DNA of 64,000 nt from Hofstenia miamia (GCA_004352715.1 SCFE01000028.1:1083909-1147908); one strand, 5' to 3'; counted from the first letter of the stretch, positions 23,660 to 35,937 are shown. A program made the numbers and translations. Notes: a model not told the origin generated them from the letters alone.

Positions 23660-23691
23660 GTAAATATTATTAGAATTCACATTATATCACG

Positions 23692-23696
<5 letters not shown>

Positions 23697-23726
<30 letters not shown>

Positions 23727-23962
23727 NNNNNNNNNNNNNNNNNNNNNNNNNNNNNNNNNNNNNNNNNNNNNNNNNNNNNNNNNNNNNNNNNNNNNNNNNN
23801 NNNNNNNNNNNNNNNNNNNNNNNNNNNNNNNNNNNNNNNNNNNNNNNNNNNNNNNNNNNNNNNNNNNNNNNNNNNNNNNNNNNNNNNNNNNNNNNNNNNN
23901 NNNNNNNNNNNNNNNNNNNNNNNNNNNNNNNNNNNNNNNNNNNNNNNNNNNNNNNNNNNNNN

Positions 23963-23994
<32 letters not shown>

Positions 23995-23996
23995 TG
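23697..23996. repeat. (TA)n run interrupted by a 236-N gap
   Basis: TA repeats flank N at 23727-23962. Open frames reading Tyr-Ile repeats across it are not genes. Confidence 0.95.
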
Positions 23997-26900
23997 ACAC
24001 ACACTCCGTCGGCATAGGAAAGATCCCGATATTAAAAGCCAGAGCAAATAAATTTTATACAGTGCTTTTTTCTCGGTAATACATAAATTCCCTTTTTCAA
24101 GAACGTTGTGTAGGTACAATTCCCTATAAATTGCTAAGCTTTCGTCTGATTGATGGAAATAGGTTGGACAGTTTGTGATACATAATTAGAGCTGAGGATG
24201 GATCACATGATGTGTATCATAACTCACGAGAAACCCATCAGTATTATGAACACAAAACCCATGTTACCGACGACCCATCTTTTTTAAAGTCGTGAATGAT
24301 CATTGTTTCATGTGACACCTCACTTGTAACTAAACGTCACCTTGAAAAACAAAGCAACAGTAAAACTTGTATTTAAATAAACAATACAAAGACAATCAAT
24401 AATCTCAGGATATATAGACTATCTTAACAAATATAGATTGCACAACATTTTATATTATATTATATACAGGAGTGGCGTCTAGAGTTGCAGTAAATAAATA
24501 AATAAATAAGCACTATCAATGTTAGTAATGATCATGATGGGTCATAACCCATGTGATAGTGACCCCTGAACCATGCCAGCCACACCAATGTCTAACCAGT
24601 GTTGACCATTTAAATGAAATTGTCTTAAACTGTTTTAAACGTGGTTAATATCAGCAATTTGTTAAACGATTTCATTTAAAATTCGTATATTTGACAAGCA
24701 ATGCTTAAACGGCAGGTTGTGAGCATCTACAATTTAGAGAGCAAACGATGAATAGCATATTAGCAACTAACCAATTGCTTTTAATCGATTGTTTTCCGAT
24801 GAAAATTTTGAGAAAAAAGTAAATACTTATTTATTGTAAGCTATGTAAATCTGAATAAATCAGATATTATTGTCCGGCATATGTTACAAAAACAGCCAAA
24901 GTCCTGAATGTCCAGATCCTGAAACGAACCTCCACTGAAAAATTACCTAGATGAAATCTTACCACAAAAAAACGCCGTTTGAATTATTTGCAGATAATAC
25001 TCAACTTCCGCAGCTCAGAATTGTTGCACAAAATTGCTCAAAATTTTGCCTAAAGGCTTCAATCTTATTTAGTAGAAACAGCATTTTCCATTGATACTAT
25101 CTTAAATAAATGCATTTTGTGTTGGAATTTAAGGAGATGATAGATTATTTGATATAAATATACTTTCTCCATAACCATAAGTCGTAGTTTGAACATAGTT
25201 TGAATGCAGTTTATTTATTCAAATTAGTTAAGACTACCGTTTAATTAAAATTTCATACTTTAATTGAATCTAAGCATTTTAAAATGTCATTAAAATTATC
25301 AAAACTATGTCCACCTCTGTATGCAATCAAACTAAACGAATACCAATGCTATAAATTTCTGGAAAATACATCCGACATTTGATATTTATCTTCAACTTGA
25401 AACATCAAGTTATCCTTGTACGCAGTTTAGACGTGACATGAGACATGCATATGTTCGGACTTAAAAAAAGTCAGTATCATGTCTAGGGACCAAAAAACAC
25501 AAGATTATATTCAAATACTCAAGTAGAGTAATTAAAAAACATTCGACTTCCAAGTGATTTTGATATTCTCGAGTGTCTTAGATCTCATGTCCTTTGTGTC
25601 GACACCGAAAATATGAGAAATGCACGTTTTGGAATGAAATTAATCTTTAGTATCCAAAAGAAAAGGTAAAGTTTATTAGAAACAATTTTGAACAAATTTA
25701 AGGCCCTTAATTTGGAATTTGATTTTTTAAGGAACCCAAATTTAGTAAATATATATAAATGTAACAAAAATGGAGGCCCCAAATTTCTAAGTTGTCCCTA
25801 ATATACAATTTTATACAAATTTGGTTTCCCTAAATATACATGTATGTATGTTCATTTTAGTTGTGGAATTATGTACATTTGCACACCTTTATATCTCCAC
25901 AAATTACAACACGCAATTAATTTCCATTGCCTGAACAGAACAGATTTTGTAGTCTTGTGATTTTTTTGTAAATATTATAGTTATTTGTTATCATTCTTGA
26001 CGCTATTCAGATAATAACCAGTCTTGTAATTGAAAATATTATTTGAATAATGAATATTTTATCTTACCTTATCTTATCTTAACATTTCTAAATATTTCTG
26101 CGGAACTAACTACTTATTGGTGAATAACACCAGAAATCCCCCGCTAATATTTTAACATTCAATTAAGTATTTAACTTGCTTAAAAATAATTAATATATAT
26201 TTCGGTAATTACTTTAAGCTTCAGCCAAATGTTGTAGCTTGCTATATCTAGATTTACTTTCGTTAAACAATGTGTAACTGGACACCTGGTAGCAAACTGA
26301 TAGACGCTATCGCAACTACCGGGACCAAAACAAACTTTTCAAGAACGAGCTAAAAAAAAAGTTTCGGCACCGGGACAGGGACCAAACATAGCTGGTCCCG
26401 CAGACCTCTACTATACATGTACATGTATATATGTATATGCACTAAATATTAAATAGCAAATAGTATGTACATATACACCAATATAGGTACTGAAAATATA
26501 CAACTAAATTCATTATATTTCAGGTTAATGAAATCTTGATGTTTTGCACTATATTTATTACAAAATCAATTAATATTTTTATAAGTAAAACTGCTATCCA
26601 AAATTGCCTCTAATTGCAATAGAAAAGGAGTAATTTGAATAAAATGGGATTCCTTATGTTTATGTAGCATTGGCATGCTTTGAATTAAGACAAAGCGAAA
26701 CCCACACAACCAATCGTCATTATATTTCAAGTACAATAATTAACAATGCCTGTCCATGGGAAGAATGCATATATTTACATTCGAGCCTTCTCAAAAAACG
26801 TATTATTTATCCATTAAAATAAGAGAGAGGGATGAAGATTGCTGGATCGCTAAATTACCCTATACTGTAATGTATACCGCATAAATTTCACATCAACAGC

Positions 26901-27319
26901 ACCGGCATCGCGCACTAAAAATGAAGGGCGAGGCAACTATATACAGTATATACCCCAACTGAATAAATTTTTTAAATTTTGAACTCCTACAACAGTATAC
27001 GGAATGCAAAAAAAACGAATTATTAGTTACCAACTGATGTTAAATAAATTTCTAATGCAAATGGGCATGACATTGTAGAAGTTTTATCTTGAATTGGTCT
27101 AATTTACATGTGCAAGCCATATAAATCATTCTAAATTTCTAGAAATTAAGGAACGGGAAATTTATTTATTCTTAAGATGAATACTTTATTAAATTGCCAA
27201 TTTTAAAATGTTAGTATTAGCGTTGGGCTTTGGGGGTTGATGTAATACATTTGCTGATACAGTTTTTGTCATACATCACCGAGTATTTTGTTGATTTATT
27301 GATTTTAGTGTATATTTAG
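23997..27319. other. Large intron without a recognised exon
   Basis: It holds a (AAAT)n run near 24495-24511, and an imperfect inverted pair around 24190-24235 and 24530-24580 that may mark an old MITE. Around 26280-26410 a G+C-richer patch with ACCGGGAC and GGTCCCG words looks like the end of a DNA transposon. I see nothing coding. Confidence 0.5.
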
Positions 27320-27480
27320 GAAAAAGATAAACAACTTGCAATCCTTCCGGAAATCCATGAAAACACGAAGTACTTATCTTGTGAATTGTGGACACTGAAA
27401 GCGTTGATCAATGGAAAAGACGAAGTTATTAAACGACAGATTTCTAAAATTGATCGATTAGAAAATCCATTGCTTTTTCG
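27320..27480 (+). CDS. Coiled-coil exon f
   Basis: The exon starts after TATATTTAG in phase 0 and ends CG|GTAAGA in phase 2. It encodes 'EKDKQLAILPEIHENTKYLS' and then 'LWTLKALINGKDEVIKRQIS', mostly helical. Confidence 0.78.
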
Positions 27481-27526
27481 GTAAGAGGTTTTTTTATACG
27501 GTGATTAATTTATTGGAATGCTATAG

Positions 27527-27587
27527 AGACGAAAATTCTTCCAAAGTTAATAGAACATCACGCGGAACTCCAACTTTGTTGAAAAAG
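27527..27587 (+). CDS. Exon g (Ser/Thr-rich linker)
   Basis: It is separated from exon f by only 46 bp of intron. It encodes 'DENSSKVNRTSRGTPTLLKK', a basic, probably unstructured linker, and ends in phase 0 before GTAAAA. The first base completes an Arg codon with exon f. Confidence 0.75.
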
Positions 27588-27901
27588 GTAAAACATTTTT
27601 GTGATTTTTAGCTCTAAGCAAATACTTAACTACAAATTGTAGTCAATAGGATTTTTTAATCATTTCATTAAAACAAAAAAGTGGTATTATTACAGAATTT
27701 TATTAGTGTTTATCCCATGTTACTCAGTAACATAATATAAAGGCCTATGAAATATTGTAATCATACCACTCATCAATTTAAGTTAATGGCTAAAAAATTT
27801 TGATAGACTACCATTTGTTGTTCAATATTTGAAATCTTATCTATGAACGTAAATTTTGTGTTCTTCTACATTAAAATCGCATATTTTACTTCGCAATTAA
27901 G

Positions 27902-27985
27902 CAGTGGCGTCAAATCTGGGGGCTACGATGACTTAAGCCCTCTATTTTTTGAAAACCAAATTTTTTGTATGTAATTTTAATAAGT
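27902..27985 (+). mobile_element. hAT-like element end (CAGTGGCGTC terminus)
   Basis: It starts CAGTGGCGTCAAATC and then shows the G-rich block GGGGGCT, like the terminus at 9398. It may be the left end of the dispersed element whose body is recognised at 28250-28720. Confidence 0.45.
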
Positions 27986-28200
27986 TTAATTTTTTATCCT
28001 CTTAGTACATTGAAAAACGAATTATTACATGATTACTACAATAATCAATGTACCTTTTAAAATTTTAAAAAATACTTCCAAATTATTATGTTAGTAATTT
28101 ACAAATGAAATTTCACAGCAATAAATCTATGGAATTTTGCATATTAATGCTTACAATACATGTAAATGAGCGTGTTTTAATTATTCTTTTTCTATCCAAG

Positions 28201-28244
28201 AAAGAGCCAAAAGACCAATGAATGTTGAAAATGTGTTCCAAAAT
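28201..28244 (+). CDS. Possible small exon
   Basis: A good polypyrimidine tract and CCAAG precede 44 bp, and a perfect GTAAGT follows. The frame giving 'RAKRPMNVENVFQN' is open but needs phase 1 input, which exon g does not supply. An unseen exon in between, or another transcript, would be required. Confidence 0.25.
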
Positions 28245-28249
28245 GTAAG

Positions 28250-28720
28250 TTTTAAATGTTATATATTTTGCAAAAACAAGACTATTCTAATTATCACATC
28301 AAGAAATGTAATAAATTCTTTCAAATTTGAAGTATTTTTGGATGAAGAATTACTAAAAAAAAACTGACGCATTCAGGGTTTACTAATGATGACAATCAAA
28401 CGAAAAATATTTCAGCAAAAGCGAAATTTTTTTATTGTGAAATTGAGAATATTTAGACTTAGGAGCTGTTGCAGGATTTCATAAATGAAATTGAAAACAT
28501 TATTTGCACAAAATAAATATTTACAAATTTATTTTCTGTTTTTGCTTTAGCAATGTTCATAATGTACTTGCAAATTTAGCATAAGAAAACTCTCAAAAAT
28601 ACTAAAAGAATGCTGTAAGAAATCATTTTTCATGAAAGTTGATTTACGTACAAAAGAATTCCAGTTGTCTTATGAATTTTTGAAAGCATATTTTTCATAT
28701 TATTTAATTGAATTTTTAAC
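28250..28720 (+). repeat. Dispersed repeat, copy 1 (partner at 58790-59260)
   Basis: It shares TTATCACATCAAGAAATGTA, the word CTGTTGCAG and several other blocks in the same order with 58790-59260, at roughly 70% identity by eye. Probably an old DNA transposon, since hAT-like ends stand near both copies. No intact coding frame. Confidence 0.6.
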
Positions 28721-30546
28721 TTCTTGCTAGTAGTTAGAATTAGAACTACTAGTAAAGAAAAATGCTTAATATTGAATTTGAATTAGATTAAAAAAATGAC
28801 GTGACTGAAAATTTACCAGTCTAAGCAAAGTCAAAATATTTTCAAGATCGAACAAGTCCATCGTTACGATATCGGTTTGACGTTCATCAATATTTGTATA
28901 GTTTTAGTTTTGAATCTTTGGAGTAAATTGTACAAAGTTTGGAGCATGCGTGGATCTAGAAATTTCTGATGGAGGGTACTGAGGCTCTTAAACTAGATTT
29001 TTTCATAATATTTTTTATCCTAAATTTGATTACGTTTTGAATCCTCATAAATCTCTCTACATGTATGATAAGAATTTGAAAGTTCTTGCTGATGTTCTAG
29101 TTGAACTTTCTACTGTGGCGTTTTAGTTTATATTTATATATAGATGCATTTATTTGTGGACCTGTACTAAAATTAAATGTGCTAAAATAATGCATTATTA
29201 ACAAAACACAATATTGAATGGAGATACAGTATTGCAGACATATTTTAGTTTACAAAGTTAATATAATAACAAATATTAATTGAAATTTTTCACAGTCTCA
29301 GTTTGAAATTGAAAATTAAGTTCTGGTTTCGTAGATCCTATCCCATGTCTTGTTTTTTTGTTCCCAATAACACGAGCAGTCGTGTGGGTCTTGCATCAGT
29401 ACCAGTAATTGCGAATAACTTCCTTTTTGAAATCTGTCAAGAGAAGAAAACATTTCTACAGATTGAAGACTATTAGTTTTACTGAGTTACTTTAAAATTG
29501 CTTTGGTGGTTGGTCAATCTTTAGCATTAATTTTGTCTGTAACATATAGTAATTACAATTTCAAATTTCAGGAGAATACAAAAAGAGATCTAGAAATGGG
29601 GTATCATACCCATAATTTTGAAGCTAGAAATTCTTCTCAAATCATTAATTTGATATTGAACAATCTTAGCTGATTATAAAAGCTCTATGTAGGAATGAAG
29701 TTGCATATTTGTGGGTTTAGGATCGAAACTACTACCATATAAAATAACATTAAGATGAAGAAGATAGTGAATCCCTCATATTACTAGGTTTTTATATGAA
29801 TTAGGGAATTATTTTGTACAAGAAAATTTGAACAATTAATGCAAAACAGCGTTCAGAAATTTCAGAAATTCTTAAAAATTTGCTACAAAAAATTCTAAAA
29901 TTTTAAATATTTATAAAAGTCAATAGTTTGATGAATACATTTTGAACATCATTATTTGACATATGTGATATAGCGAATTTAGAATGTTAAAGAAAAAATT
30001 AGTAGAGGGGGAGGGATTTCAGAAGTCCCCCTCTCCTAGATGCACCAGTTCTCATTATCTGAAATATCAATTTATAGTTTTTTTAAAACATGCTGATGTA
30101 CTTGTACGGGCTCATCTTAGAAATAATGATGACCAAGGCAACCCACCTCATTATGCTTGGATGATGTTTGATTGCTGTTGAGGTGTAGTGTGATTGAATC
30201 TTGATGATTCTATAGGGCCTCTAACAAATGCATTGGGTTTACAGAACATCTGAAATATACTTAGCAGTTTAAATTGATCTAGTGTACATATTTTTAATTC
30301 ATACTAAGGGCCAGTTTCATTTAGCACTTTAATTGTGTACAATATAGTATTTGAGAAATATACATATTGTGCTGACTTTATTAGGTGCTGATGGGAGTAA
30401 AAACAGGGATGTGGCCAGCAACAAACATCTGGGGATTAAAATAACTCATAAGTAGAAATCTATGTTTTTTGTAGGATTTTTGTTGAGCTTTCATAGGTAG
30501 GGACTTATTCAGTTATTTTGCAAAAAAAATTAGAAAGCTTTTTTAT
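28721..30546. other. Intron sequence, nothing recognised
   Basis: A+T-rich; a 65-residue frame at 29984-30181 has no support. Near 28945-28985 the text resembles a degenerate transposon terminus. Confidence 0.5.
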
Positions 30547-31619
30547 ATGGACTTCGTTGAGAACAGTCGGGTTTCACGTTCTCTCCGCGAAGCGTTAATT
30601 AATGACATATTCGCTGGTGCTACAACACTGAAAGCGGCATCTGCTTTCATCTGGCTAAAAAAAAGACGCCGCTACATCAAATGTTTTGCCGACTCGATCA
30701 AAGTAATTCTTCCGAAGCTCTTCTATTTCTTTTCCGTCAGTGCATTCAAGATTTTAAAGACATCTCTACTGAAACAGAATCCACTCATACGTCTCATATA
30801 TCTTCAGCAGAATCAGAATCTTCAAATGAAACAGAAATCTCTCCTTCATCACCTGCAATAAAATCTAAAGATTCCGAAGAGCAGCCATCATCCGCATCAA
30901 CATCCGCCACTTCCAACACATCCTCAGAAAAACAGACTGCGCACATCAAACGCATCAAACCAAATTCTACAACACTCGTTCTTGGAAGCTCGATTCTCAA
31001 ATATGCTAGATAACATAATCTCCTCTTCAATCAAACTACAACAGTTCACAGCTATCCAGGACACAGCACTCAGGAGCTCAACGAAAAAGTAAAAAATTAC
31101 ACTCCACAACGTCTTCAACACGTCGTCATTAACACAGGCCTCATCGATTCCTTGAATAATCCTCAGCAGTTTCAGCAATCTCTACATCAACTTATCACCT
31201 CAGTTCGTCAAAATTTCTCAACTCTTCATATCCATTTTGCCGAAATTACACCAGTCTCTTCATACGATCTCCTAAAGAAGAGCCACTTTCATTCAAGAAT
31301 GTAACAAAATCATAAGATCCTTTATTTCTTGAAATATTTATATAAACGAAGTCTTTTCACACTTTCAGATCAATCACCGCACAATAGATGTTGAACTCTT
31401 CGCAAAGGATGGCATTCACTTGTCTCGAAAAGCTCTTTCTACACTGATCTCTCGTTTCAAGTCACATTTCAGGCCCACTTCTCAGCGTTCTTCTTCTATT
31501 GACTCACCTCGTTCTTATGCTGCAGTAGCTTCAAAAGGTATGTCATTCGTAACTCCTGAAAACTTGCAACGCATCACACAATCAGTCGTATCGAATCTCC
31601 TACATCACTGCAATGCTTA
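30547..31619 (+). pseudogene. LINE ORF1 with SGNH-type esterase domain, frameshifted
   Basis: An initial frame from 30547 is basic. It shifts near the A-run at 30658 into a frame with a Ser/Thr/Glu-rich stretch, followed by 'TTLVLGSSILKYAR' (block I, Gly-x-Ser). After an in-frame TAA at 31011 come 'HVVINTGLID', which stands where the Gly/Asn block belongs, and then 'AKDGIHLSRKALSTL', with the catalytic Asp-x-x-His of block V. These blocks define SGNH hydrolases, which are the usual ORF1 esterases of CR1/L2-type LINEs. Stops at 31011 and near 31302 break the frame. The last segment (31420-31619) is Ser-rich and basic. Confidence 0.8.
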
Positions 31620-31883
31620 GTTTCTTCATCTCATCACGTTTTCGCCCAAGTCATTCTCGCCAAAGATCTAGTAACTTATTCAGGTGCAGTTTTTGGTGTA
31701 CTATAATTATTGTTACTATATTCATTAAAGGGCAGTTTGATGTAACCATAGATGAATCCCTAAAAAAATTCAAATTTAACACCACGAAAATTACAAAAGT
31801 GAATTCAAATTATTATGCAATCAAATTCTATTATTTACTAAGTAATAATTTAAAATCCCTTTGTAAAATTTCGACTAATTATT

Positions 31884-31913
31884 TCTGGAGATATTGAAAG
31901 TAACCCAGAGCCA
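31884..31913 (+). other. 2A-like ribosome-skipping motif with Gly-to-Glu change
   Basis: The frame reads 'SGDIESNPEP' just before the endonuclease. The 2A consensus is D-(V/I)-E-x-N-P-G-P; here only the Gly is replaced, by Glu. 2A-like motifs at the ORF2 N-terminus are known in several non-LTR retrotransposons, where they separate proteins by ribosome skipping or act as targeting signals. This copy should not skip. Confidence 0.7.
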
Positions 31914-33170
31914 ACAATTTCGGAAAATAGAATTAATGATGTACTCAACAAGCTTAAAGCTAGCTTTAAAATCATTTATATGAATGCTAGAAGTCTTAGT
32001 GCAAATCGCAATAAATTTATGGAAATGGTATTTAAAATTGGAAAAAACGCATATTTGTTTTTGCTGAAACCTGGTTAAACGATTCTGATAGTCTGAAAAC
32101 ATTATATAATCCTAATTCTAGCTATTTCGATATTTATTTTAAAAATAGATCTGAACGGGGTGGCGGTTTAATGATTACAATTCCCAAAAATTTCAAATCA
32201 AAGCGGAGAGAAGATTTAAAATTGAATAATGAAATATTCGAAACTACGTGGATTGAATTAGAATCTTTCTCAAATTCCTACAACAACGAGCTCATAAACG
32301 TTTGCTATAATCCAAATACTTCCTCTACTTCCATGCCTGTGATCTCCTCATGTTCAATCGACTGCTCATTCGCAAATTGGATCTTGATCCTTTTGATTTC
32401 ATTAAGTTCTCTAATTCCCGCTCCACTCGCTTTGATGATGTTGTCACTTTCTCCATTCTTCGTCCCAAGAAACATCGCACCCTTCACTCGTTTTTCAATC
32501 GTGCTTGTACTGCTGCTAATTACATCTTGACTCTCAACCCTCCAACCGCGATTGATTTCTTTTCCCCGCCACCGAGCTTCAAGAAATCTTTGATGAATTT
32601 CCTCTGCTGAGTCCTTCTCCAACTTCGCCTACTCTTCCATTTCCTCCCATTTCATCTCCTGTGACTGTCCTCGCTGCCGTAAAACTTGAATTGTTATTAT
32701 TTTTTGTAGTGTATGCTTTCAGCGACTAAATAAAGTCATTTATTATTATTATTATTAAATAAAAATTTTATCTCTGAATTTTATAACCAGCAAATTGAAG
32801 AAATTGAAAATGCCATCCTTGAGAATAAATTTGTTAATATCTTAGGAGATTTTAATTCCAATTGCTTAAATTCTGCTGAATCAAAGCGAATTGATCATAT
32901 TTGTGATATTTTCGGTTTTCAAACTATTAATAAGACCAATCCAAATAGATTTTCTAATTTAATTGACTATTTTTTATCCGATAGTTGTAATAAATACAAG
33001 ACATATATGTTTGAATCATTTAGTGATCACAATCTCTGCGTTTATGTTAGTAACCATAAGTTTGGAACAAAAACTAGGAAGCTTGTTTATTCTAGAGACT
33101 TTAAAAATTTTAATAATCAAAAATTTATTTACCTTTTGAAGAACATATGCTTTGATCTAATCTACACTTG
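31914..33170 (+). pseudogene. LINE apurinic-type endonuclease domain, disrupted
   Basis: The domain starts 'IIYMNARSLSANRNKF'. After a one-base shift near 32043 it goes on 'AETWLNDSDS' and 'ERGGGLMITIPKNF'. After a nested insertion (32318-32756) it resumes with 'VNILGDFNSN', 'FSNLIDYFLSD' and 'FESFSDHNL'. NAR, ETW, GGG, GDFN and SDH are the conserved blocks of EEP endonucleases that nick the target for reverse transcription. Without the insertion and the shift the order is complete. Confidence 0.82.
32318..32756 (+). mobile_element. Nested, 5'-truncated LINE tail with (ATT)n end
   Basis: 439 bp interrupt the endonuclease between Asn-Pro-Asn and Lys-Asn-Phe. AAAT is present on both sides (32314-32317 and 32757-32760), a short target-site duplication. 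The insert encodes a C-terminal ORF2 piece ('RPKKHRTLHSFFNRACTAAN') ending in TGA near 32609, has a 3' UTR with AATAAAG, and ends in a run of ATT. This is the hallmark of target-primed insertion of a truncated LINE of another family. Confidence 0.82.
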
Positions 33171-33268
33171 ACAAAACTAATATTCACAATGAAGAAATAA
33201 AGCATGATAATAGGACGTACAAAAATAAGAAGGATATCGCAAATATTTTAAACAGAAATTTTGAAAAT

Positions 33269-34905
33269 ATGGGTAAATACAATTTTGAATTCGAAGAAAA
33301 TGGAAACTTTTCATCTCAACAACCTGTTAAACGAAGGAAACAGTTTCATTTCAACTTAATTTCTTATCATGATCTTAGAAATGTAGTAAATAAACTAGAT
33401 ACTAATAAATCTTGTGGATCCAGCAACATACCGCTTTGGATAATTAAAAAATATTTTTATATTTTTGGTGAATACCTACTTGTAGTATTTAACCAAAGTA
33501 TTATAATGACTTTCCTGCGCTTTTAAAGCAATCTGATATTTCATCGTTATATAAAAAAGGAGAACCACTAGATCCCATCAACTATCGACGGATTAGCATA
33601 ACACACCCTTTCTCAAAAATATTTGAAAGACTTCTAGCTGCACAAATGTACAAGTTTATTAATGACAATAAAAATTTTTTTAGTAATCAGTTTGGATTTC
33701 GACCTAAGTTCAGTACATCTGATGCGATTTTATCAATCACAGAAAAGATTAAAATAAATACAAATTAAAATTTGTTCACAGCAGTTGCCTTACTTGATTT
33801 AAGTAAAGCATTTAACTCAATAATTTTCGACTAGGTTTCAGTTTAAATGCAGTAAATTTTATTATGAGTTTCTTAAGCAATCGCAAACAGCGAGTTAAAA
33901 TCGACCATATTTTTTCAGAGTATGTTACTACAAATCTTGGTGTGCCCAGGGCCTACTGAAAACAGGCCCTGGTGTGCCCCAAGGAACTGTATTAGGACCC
34001 ATTCTATTTGCATTATACGTAAATGATATTTCAAAATCCTTGACAAATGGAACTATTTACCAATACGCAGATGATACTTGCATATTACGAACAGCAAAAA
34101 ATCCCTTTAAGGCAACTAAACATTTGACAAAAGATATTGGAAACCTCGTAACATATTTCAATCGTAATAAACTAAAAATCAATTCTGACAAAGCTCAATT
34201 TATCATCTTTTCATCCAAACAACAACAAAGGCTTACTGAAAATATTAAAATTAATGTTTGTGATAACGAAATTAGTCAAAGTAAATATGTAAACTATCTA
34301 GGTGTATTAATAGACAGTGACTTAAAATTCGATAATTTCTTATCAATCAAATTAAAAAAGATGGCATGTGGAATAAAATACTCGTACCATTTGCGCCATG
34401 TAGGAAAATCGTCGCATGTAGAACTAATTCATTCATTTGTATTAAGTCAATTTAATTACTGTGCACTTTTTTTACAAAATCTCACATCGCAAAAACGTTC
34501 ATCACTAGCAAAAATGTTTAACTGGGCACTTAGAACACTTAATTATATTGAAAAACATGAATCCATAACGCAATTAAATCATCATATGATATCTTGGGCC
34601 CGAGTTACTTTATTCAGTATCAATCTTTATGCATGATTCACAAATTTATCCATTAATTAAGTTCATTAAGTTTTCTTAATAATTACATCAAAATTAATAA
34701 AAGAAGTAAAACACTTTTTAGCATCAATAATCGTCAAGATTCATTTTCTTTTAAATGTTCAATCTTATGGAATGATTTAAGTATTGATATAAAATGTGAG
34801 AAAAACTATAAACATTTCAAAAAAAAAATAAAACAATTTTTATTAAATAGGCAAACATTATTGGGCATAGGTAATAAACTCAACGCATGGTCGAATTACT
34901 TTTAA
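33269..34905 (+). pseudogene. LINE reverse transcriptase and ORF2 C-terminus, disrupted
   Basis: Fingers blocks are 'NKSCGSSNIPLWIIKKY', 'INYRRISITHPFSKIFERLL' and 'NQFGFRPKFSTSDAIL'. Palm motif A appears as 'VALLDLSKAFNSI', and motif B as 'VPQGTVLGPILFALYVND'. Motif C is 'QYADDTCIL', with both catalytic aspartates. The thumb continues to 34636 and, after a stop, to 34905 ('CSILWNDLSI', the Trp-Asn block of the tail). Stops and shifts lie near 33524, 33766 and 33830. An insertion at 33947 adds a stop before motif B. It once copied the LINE RNA at the nick; it is dead now. Confidence 0.88.
33939..33978 (+). mobile_element. 24-bp hAT-like micro-insertion with 8-bp target duplication
   Basis: The reverse transcriptase motif B is split by CAGGGCCTACTG plus AAAACAGGCCCT (33947-33970), whose ends are inverted repeats. 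GGTGTGCC occurs directly on both sides (33939-33946 and 33971-33978). Removal of 32 bp restores the codons for Leu-Gly-Val-Pro-Gln-Gly. An 8-bp duplication and CAGGGCC termini are typical of hAT elements. Confidence 0.7.
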
Positions 34906-35025
34906 AACTGCCCTTTATATAATATTGCATATTTAAATAGTTTTGTAAATATTTTTGCCATGTGTTAGTTTATAGTTTTTATATACATTTAAGCAATACA
35001 TTTGCTTTGACTCTATTTCTTATAA

Positions 35026-35937
35026 GATAGAAGGACCAGTATTTTTTAGGCAGATACTTATAGTTTTTCTAGAAAAATGGGGAGACAACCCCCTGTTGTC
35101 TACATTCTTCAACAAAAATATGTCAAAATTTATATCTGCACTCAAACAGTATTGATTCTATTTACCAACTGTGAGCAGATTTTTGTATAATGTGGAAGTA
35201 GTTCTTTTAAGTGCCCTTATAATTTATTAGATACTAAAATTTGGTGGATTGTAGATGAAAGACCTAATATTGGAATGTTTGATATATTCTTAAGAATGTG
35301 TAATATTAATTGAAAAAAAGTTGGAAAGTCAAACAAATATTTACCAAATATTTGCAAGGTTTGTTAAATTTTAGGGAAACTTGCAAGTTATTTTAAAAAT
35401 TTGCCAAATATTTTACAAATATTTGCCAAACCCTTGGATCGTTTTGCAAATGAAATACAAAGATTTGCCACACATTTAGAATCTTTACCAAGGTTGCAAA
35501 ATTACTTTCGTTTTGCTCCTCATTGGACGACTGCAGTCCCATAGCCCCCTAAATCCGCCATTGGTTTGGAGAGTATTTATTATTAGCATATTATTGCATA
35601 TTATTGTCTTAAGGTATTTTGCAACTTACAATTATCAATTTAGCATTGTAATCACAAGTATAATATAATTATCCAAAATACAATGTATTTTTTAAAATAG
35701 AATTTATTACAATAACACCAACTGTAATTAATGCTTATATACAAGCCAATATATGTAATTTTTAAGAAATTGTAGAAGATTGTTCGCATATTAGTTGTAA
35801 GTGCCTCCAAATTTCAGTGTACAAATGGAAATCATTCTGTTTCTTTAATAAATATATTTTCTGTGTCGTTTGATGTTTCAAATAACGACGTCGTTTTGGT
35901 ATTGAATTAACGTCGCTTTGATGAGTTTGTTCTTACT
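35026..35937. other. Intron sequence with a transposon-like terminus
   Basis: No exon. Around 35530-35562 the minus strand reads CCAATGGCGGATTTAGGGGG, resembling the CAGTGGCG termini elsewhere in the window. Confidence 0.45.

Larger units (their letters stand above)
30547..35025 (+). mobile_element. CR1/L2-like non-LTR retrotransposon, nearly full length but decayed
   Basis: On the + strand come ORF1 with an SGNH esterase, a 2A-like motif, endonuclease, reverse transcriptase, the C-terminal ORF2 tail to a stop at 34905, and a 3' UTR ending in GCAATACATTTGCTTTGACT near 35012. It has many stops and frameshifts. It was hit by two later insertions, a LINE tail at 32318-32756 and a 24-bp element at 33947-33970. 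Its A+T content is lower than its surroundings, most clearly in ORF1. It lies in the intron before the CAP-Gly exons, in sense orientation. Confidence 0.88.

Noticed and set aside
24190-24580. Possible inverted-repeat element in the large intron
   Set aside because: The pairing between the ends is interrupted and no target duplication is visible; left as a remark only.
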